From Pseudomonadota bacterium (lineage in GTDB: Bacteria; Pseudomonadota; Alphaproteobacteria; Rhizobiales; Devosiaceae): a DNA stretch of 5,665 bases. The first letter of the stretch is position 1; every line of letters starts with the position of its first letter. The DNA lies in NCBI GenBank assembly GCA_023428425.1, contig JAEYYP010000060.1:1-5665 (forward strand), in the 5' to 3' direction. The position numbers were made by a program, and so were the translations under genes. Under the pieces are notes generated by a model. The model made no database searches and had not been told where the DNA came from. It saw only the letters and a list, made by a program, of their open reading frames with translations. This document shows positions 1-5,665 of the stretch, piece after piece.

Positions 1-25
1 CACGTAGGGGGTGTCGCGAGGGGGA

Positions 26-43
26 AGCCCCGCCGGGGATGCT
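26..43 (-). terminator. Weak hairpin downstream of dnaE
   Basis: Just beyond the dnaE stop codon, CCCC (28-31) faces GGGG (35-38) around a three-base loop; a variant adds AGC (26-28) to GCT (41-43) with a two-base bulge. There is no T run on the minus-strand side. It could contribute to termination, but a GC-rich sequence gives such hairpins by chance. The remaining bases 1-25 hold nothing I can name. Confidence 0.2.
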
Positions 44-49
44 GGATCT

Positions 50-3526
<3,477 letters not shown>

Positions 3527-3587
3527 TGCTTCTTCCTACTCGGGCGCGAGGGAACAGGCCAACCTTTCGGCCCGCAATCCACAGCCC

Positions 3588-3686
3588 TCACACGAGTCGG
3601 GAGGCGATATCCATCCAGCCGAGCGAAGCGACCGAGAAACCGGCGATGGTGATGAAAGCCAGGGCGTCCTTGAGGAAAGAGAGCAT
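3588..3686 (-). CDS. 32-residue single-pass membrane peptide, SidA-like candidate
   Basis: The frame begins MLSFLKDAL and ends MDIASRLV. Residues 8-25 are a continuous hydrophobic run with F11, I12, I14, F17, V19, L22 and W24, flanked by K6/D7 and D26/R30, so the peptide should be a single inner-membrane helix with very short tails. No signal-peptidase site is visible. The start is chosen because GGAGGT stands 4 nt before the ATG. An in-frame ATG at 3728 would give a 46-residue form, but it has a poor ribosome binding site and lies inside the operator-like repeats. The stop is TGA, and dnaE begins 61 nt downstream on the same strand with no clear terminator between, so cotranscription is likely. 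Two LexA-box-like elements lie 14-49 nt upstream of the start. Established knowledge: Caulobacter SidA is a 29-residue SOS-induced membrane peptide that blocks division. That this is an orthologue or analogue is inference from size, topology and operator; I have no alignment. It could instead be an unrelated small membrane protein. Confidence 0.72.
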   Translation of the reverse strand: MLSFLKDALAFITIAGFSVASLGWMDIASRLV

Positions 3687-3690
3687 CGAT

Positions 3691-3696
3691 ACCTCC
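3691..3696 (-). promoter_or_regulatory. Strong ribosome binding site of the 32-residue peptide
   Basis: On the minus strand this reads GGAGGT, a near-perfect anti-16S match, 4 nt before the ATG at 3686. It decides the start of the small gene in favour of the 32-codon form over the 46-codon form that begins at 3728. It is stronger than any other ribosome binding site in the window, which is a good argument that this very short frame is translated. Confidence 0.8.
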
Positions 3697-3699
3697 GTT

Positions 3700-3714
3700 G
3701 TTTCTGTTACGTTC
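3700..3714 (-). promoter_or_regulatory. LexA-box-like element 1 (GTTT-N7-GTTC)
   Basis: Read on the plus strand, GTTT at 3700-3703 is followed by seven bases and GTTC at 3711-3714. The alphaproteobacterial LexA operator is a direct repeat, GTTC-N7-GTTC, so this copy has one mismatch in the first half. It lies 14-28 nt upstream of the small gene's start, between its ribosome binding site and the probable promoter, where bound repressor would stop initiation or early elongation. LexA is the best candidate for the binder, but another regulator is possible. Confidence 0.5.
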
Positions 3715-3742
3715 CTGTATGTTTCCATTTTGTTCTTGTCCA
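3714..3742 (-). promoter_or_regulatory. Possible promoter for the small membrane gene and dnaE
   Basis: On the minus strand TGGACA (3737-3742) resembles a -35 box. Possible -10 boxes are CATACA (3716-3721, 15-nt spacer) or TACAGG (3714-3719, 17-nt spacer); neither is a good match. An alternative -35, TTGATA, lies at 3759-3764. The stretch is markedly richer in A and T than the genes around it, and the operator-like repeats fall within it, as expected of a repressed promoter. The exact boxes are uncertain. Confidence 0.3.
3721..3735 (-). promoter_or_regulatory. LexA-box-like element 2 (GTTT-N7-GTTC)
   Basis: GTTT at 3721-3724, seven bases, then GTTC at 3732-3735 on the plus strand. This is the same one-mismatch form as the first element and starts exactly 21 bp from it, so the two would lie on the same face of the helix. 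Similarity extends past the core: both copies share GTTTC at the left and GTTC-N-TGT at the right (3700-3718 against 3721-3739). It overlaps the candidate promoter of the small gene and dnaE. Confidence 0.5.
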
Positions 3743-3885
3743 GCGCCGCTAGGCGGGCTATCAACACATGGTTAACGGCGGGGCAGACTCGGTGGTATGG
3801 CGAGCGCGGCATGGCGTCGGGCCGGCCGACGCAACGGGCGGTGTGGGCAACGGCGCGCGGCGCGAAGGCGGAGTGAAGCGAGGAC

Positions 3886-4719
3886 ATGGATCAGTTCGAG
3901 AAGGCGCAGCGGCTGAAGGCGATGCACGAGGGACCGCTCTTCGTGATCCCCAACCCGTGGGATGCGGGAACGGCACGGCTGCTGGCCAGCCTGGGCTTCG
4001 GCGCGCTGACGACGACGAGCGCCGGGCTCGCCTGGTCGCTGGGGCGGCAGGACATGGCGGTCAGCCGTGAGGAGGCCCTGAAGAACGCGGCGGACATCGT
4101 GGCTGCGGTGGACCTGCCGGTGGCGGCCGACCTCGAGAACGGCTACGGCGATGCACCCGAGGACGCGGCGGCGACGATCACGCGGGCGGCCGAGGTGGGG
4201 CTGGTCGGCGGCTCGATCGAGGACGCTACGGGGCGGCCGAGTGATCCGATCTATGACTTCAATCACGCGGTGGAGCGCGTGGCGGCGGCCGTCTCGGCAG
4301 CGCGGGCCCTGCCCTTTCCGTTCACCTTGGTCGCGCGGGCAGAGAACTTTCTCCATGGCCGCCCAGACCTCGACGATACCATCCGGCGGTTGCAGGCGTT
4401 CGAGAAGGCTGGAGCCGACGTGCTGTTCGCGCCGGGGTTGCCGAGCCTCGAGGCGATCCGCACGGTCTGCGCGTCGGTGACGAAACCGGTGAACGTAGTC
4501 CTGGGTGCCAGGAATACGCCCTACTCCCTCGACGAGCTGGCGGAGGCGGGCGTGAGGCGGGTGAGCACCGGGTCGTCGTTTGCGCGGGCGGCGCTGACGG
4601 GGTTGCGCGGGGCGGCGCTCGAGCTGCTTGGGCCGGGGACGGCGCGATATCTCGACGCGGCGATAACGTCGGCGGAGGTCGCGGCGATGATGGCGCCGCG
4701 GGCTCCGCACAAGGCATAG
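3886..4719 (+). CDS. Isocitrate lyase/PEP mutase superfamily protein
   Basis: This 277-residue protein belongs to the PEP mutase/isocitrate lyase superfamily of TIM-barrel enzymes that make or break C-C or P-C bonds next to a carboxylate, with Mg2+ in the cytoplasm. The N-terminal part IPNPWDAGTARLLASLGF (21-38) and TTTSAGLAWSLG (42-53) are characteristic. Likely metal and substrate residues are D56, D82 and E84 (in ADLENGYGD, 81-89), E112 (GGSIED) and R151 (VARAEN). The loop after E112 has no KRCGH motif, so the catalytic cysteine of isocitrate and methylisocitrate lyases is absent, and PEP mutase activity is not indicated either. The substrate is therefore unknown; oxaloacetate decarboxylase or hydrolase-like activity is one option. 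The start at 3886 keeps the usual KAQRLKAMHEG leader helix, although the GAGGA before it sits very close to the ATG. A later ATG at 3922 would delete that helix. Confidence 0.9.
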   Translation: MDQFEKAQRLKAMHEGPLFVIPNPWDAGTARLLASLGFGALTTTSAGLAWSLGRQDMAVSREEALKNAADIVAAVDLPVAADLENGYGDAPEDAAATITRAAEVGLVGGSIEDATGRPSDPIYDFNHAVERVAAAVSAARALPFPFTLVARAENFLHGRPDLDDTIRRLQAFEKAGADVLFAPGLPSLEAIRTVCASVTKPVNVVLGARNTPYSLDELAEAGVRRVSTGSSFARAALTGLRGAALELLGPGTARYLDAAITSAEVAAMMAPRAPHKA

Positions 4720-4758
4720 GTTATGGATTTGTCGGCCCGAGACGGCTACGCCTGACCC

Positions 4759-5109
4759 ATGGCCATCGATGCGCGCGACAAGGAACGGCTGATCCGGATG
4801 CTGAAGCTGCTCGCCTCCGACCAGGTCGGCGAGCGGGCCTCGGCGGCGCTCGCGGCCAACCGGCTGCTCGAGTCGCTCGGGGTGAGCTGGGAGGAGCTGT
4901 TTGATCCGCCGCCCGGACCGGAACGGGTAGTCGTGCGCAGGGTACGAGACTGGGACATGAACCACGCCGACGCCGCTGAGGCGCGCATCCGGCAGCTCAA
5001 GGACACGGTGCAGCGCCAGGAACGCCAGCTGCGGGCGCTCCGGACCCGTATCAATACGCTTACCGATCGCGAGCGGAAGCGGCGCGAGGGTGAGGAGCTC
5101 GATCTCTAG
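4759..5109 (+). CDS. Hypothetical protein with helical N-terminus and C-terminal coiled coil
   Basis: I do not recognise this 116-residue protein with certainty. Residues 7-48 form a helical region (KERLIRMLKLLASDQVGERASAALAANRLLESLGVSWEELF in outline) that resembles short domains in DUF2786-like and phage-associated proteins: two helices, a GER-A turn and a closing LGVSWEEL. A proline-rich linker follows at 50-54. Residues 74-103 are a textbook coiled coil, with hydrophobic heptad positions I77, L80, V84, L91, L94, I98 and L101, and the tail at 104-109 is strongly basic. There is no signal peptide or membrane segment, so a cytoplasmic, self-associating and possibly nucleic-acid-binding protein is plausible. 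The gene starts 39 nt after the preceding stop with no evident ribosome binding site; the in-frame ATG at 4798 is a less likely start because it would cut the first helix. Third codon positions are GC-rich, as in real genes here. Confidence 0.7.
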   Translation: MAIDARDKERLIRMLKLLASDQVGERASAALAANRLLESLGVSWEELFDPPPGPERVVVRRVRDWDMNHADAAEARIRQLKDTVQRQERQLRALRTRINTLTDRERKRREGEELDL

Positions 5110-5115
5110 CTGCGG

Positions 5116-5140
5116 GGCTGCACAGAGCCTTTGTGCGGCT
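5116..5140 (+). terminator. Hairpin after the coiled-coil gene, possible terminator
   Basis: GGCTGCACA (5116-5124) pairs with TGTGCGGCT (5132-5140) over nine base pairs, two of them G-T, around a seven-base loop. It begins six bases after the stop of the preceding gene, as a terminator would. No run of T follows, so it is not a classic intrinsic terminator; it may act weakly, stabilise the 3' end of the message, or be fortuitous. Confidence 0.35.
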
Positions 5141-5185
5141 GGTGCCCGGAACCTGTCGCCGCGCCGAGCCTTTGATTCAGTGACA

Positions 5186-5191
5186 AGAGGA
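5186..5191 (+). promoter_or_regulatory. Ribosome binding site of the GFA-family gene
   Basis: AGAGGA stands 6-7 nt before the ATG at 5198. It fixes the start there rather than at the in-frame ATG at 5090, which would overlap the previous gene and add 36 residues of low-complexity sequence unlike any family member. Confidence 0.65.
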
Positions 5192-5197
5192 CCAGAC

Positions 5198-5560
5198 ATG
5201 ACCAGCACCCAGACCTATCAGGGTCAATGCCACTGCGGGGCCGTCCGCTTCACCGCCGAAACCGACCTCGAAGGGCTGATGGACTGCAACTGTTCACGCT
5301 GTCGCCGACTCGGTTGGGTGATGAAGGCGGTGCCCGGCGATAAGTTCACTCTGTTGGGCGGCGCCGAGCAACTGACCGAATACCGGTTCAACACCGATCG
5401 CATCGAGCACCTGTTCTGCCGCACCTGCGGCATCGAGTCGTTTGCTCGCGGCAAGGATGCGGAGGGCAAGCCGGTTGTGATGCTGAACATCAACTGCCTC
5501 GAACCTGCACCGGCAATCGATCGCAGCAAACTGTTGCACTGGGACGGCGCCAGCGCCTGA
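5198..5560 (+). CDS. GFA/CENP-V family zinc-binding protein
   Basis: This 120-residue protein is a member of the GFA family, named after the glutathione-dependent formaldehyde-activating enzyme Gfa of Paracoccus, which speeds formation of S-hydroxymethylglutathione. The fold binds two zinc ions through seven cysteines, and all are present: C11 and C13 (QCHCGAVRF), C30, C32 and C35 (CNCSRC), and C74 and C77 (FCRTCG). The spacing matches the family pattern. Most family members have no proven activity, and no formaldehyde or glutathione gene lies nearby, so the formaldehyde role is not supported here and only the family assignment is firm. The protein is cytoplasmic, without signal peptide. A separate transcript is possible, given the 88-nt gap and the hairpin before it. 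The start was chosen from the ribosome binding site and the family N-terminus. Confidence 0.92.
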   Translation: MTSTQTYQGQCHCGAVRFTAETDLEGLMDCNCSRCRRLGWVMKAVPGDKFTLLGGAEQLTEYRFNTDRIEHLFCRTCGIESFARGKDAEGKPVVMLNINCLEPAPAIDRSKLLHWDGASA

Positions 5561-5614
5561 TCGGCAGGCACCGCCCACGCGGAACGGCTTCGCCCAATTC
5601 GACGTTCATGCGGG

Positions 5615-5665
5615 ATGATCAGCAGCGATGGGCCGCTCACACCCATAGTCGAGGAGATCGAGAAG
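5615..5665 (+). CDS. Possible start of a further gene, cut by the window edge
   Basis: An ATG at 5615 opens a frame that runs to the end of the window, 17 codons beginning MISSDGPLTPIVEEIEK. Most of its third positions are G or C, as in the genes of this window, and the amino acid composition is protein-like. There is no good ribosome binding site, and a second open frame starts at 5608 (MRDDQQRWAAH), with less protein-like sequence. No family can be assigned from so little. Confidence 0.3.
   Translation, partial: MISSDGPLTPIVEEIEK

Larger units (their letters stand above)
3687..3885. other. Divergent intergenic region
   Basis: This 199-nt gap separates the minus-strand unit (small membrane peptide and dnaE) from the plus-strand genes and must hold the promoters for both. 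The left third, 3687-3740, is A+T-rich and contains the ribosome binding site and the two GTTT-N7-GTTC elements. The middle has a short CGCC-GCTA-GGCG hairpin near 3744-3755 and a GTTAAC palindrome at 3771-3776. For the plus-strand gene the best I can offer is TTAACG (3772-3777) and TATGGC (from 3796), 18 nt apart, which is weak. The right third, 3800-3885, is GC-rich and shows nothing clear. Confidence 0.6.

Noticed and set aside
3527..3587. GGCC-containing inverted repeat between the small gene and dnaE as a terminator
   Set aside because: The stem is only four to five base pairs around a long loop with no T run, too weak to support a terminator; it does not argue against cotranscription.
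3771..3776. GTTAAC palindrome as a regulator site
   Set aside because: A single six-base palindrome with no extended symmetry or second copy is expected by chance.
3687..3887. Longer versions of the small membrane gene starting at 3887 or 3728
   Set aside because: The upstream extension is R/P/A-rich, runs through the promoter and operator-like repeats, and neither start has a ribosome binding site comparable to GGAGGT at 3691-3696.
5090..5197. N-terminal extension of the GFA-family gene to the ATG at 5090
   Set aside because: It overlaps the end of the previous gene, passes through the hairpin, and adds 36 residues not seen in the family; AGAGGA before 5198 marks the better start.
3772..5208. 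A 478-codon minus-strand frame opposite the PEP mutase-like and coiled-coil genes
   Set aside because: It is antisense to two well-supported genes and has an arginine- and proline-rich composition without motifs.
5224..5646. A 140-codon minus-strand frame opposite the GFA gene
   Set aside because: It is antisense to a gene with all seven zinc cysteines in place, and its translation shows no recognisable domain.

Overview
The window comes from a GC-rich genome and most likely from an alphaproteobacterium, probably of the Hyphomicrobiales. This rests on the character of the DnaE protein (a degenerate PHP domain with TNEPFY where other families have a histidine motif, and the PDFDIDFCQDRREEV block), on overall base composition, and on the mix of small accessory genes. 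The genus is not determined; Devosia-like bacteria would fit but this is a guess.

Minus-strand half (about 1-3740). The complete gene for the replicative DNA polymerase III alpha subunit (dnaE, 1158 codons) fills 50-3526. Just upstream of it, same strand and 61 nt away, is a 32-codon reading frame (3588-3686) with an excellent ribosome binding site, encoding a peptide that is almost entirely one membrane-spanning helix. Upstream of that lie two tandem copies of a GTTT-N7-GTTC element, 21 bp apart. Alphaproteobacterial LexA boxes have the form GTTC-N7-GTTC, so each copy is one base away from consensus. A tiny membrane peptide behind probable SOS boxes recalls SidA, the SOS-induced division inhibitor of Caulobacter. 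This is the most interesting point in the window: a candidate damage-regulated transcript that joins a cell-division-inhibitor-like peptide to the replicative polymerase.

The 199-nt divergent gap (3687-3885) separates this unit from the plus-strand half.

Plus-strand half (3886-5665). First comes a protein of the isocitrate lyase/PEP mutase superfamily (3886-4719) that keeps the metal-binding acids but lacks the KRCGH loop of the true lyases. It is followed after 39 nt by a small protein of unknown function with a helical N-terminus and a C-terminal coiled coil (4759-5109). A hairpin follows, then a GFA/CENP-V family zinc protein with all seven cysteines (5198-5560). The right edge may hold the first 17 codons of another gene (5615 onward). 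These plus-strand genes have no evident common pathway; they look like ordinary housekeeping or accessory genes set next to the dnaE unit.

No rRNA, tRNA, CRISPR array, insertion sequence or attachment site was seen.
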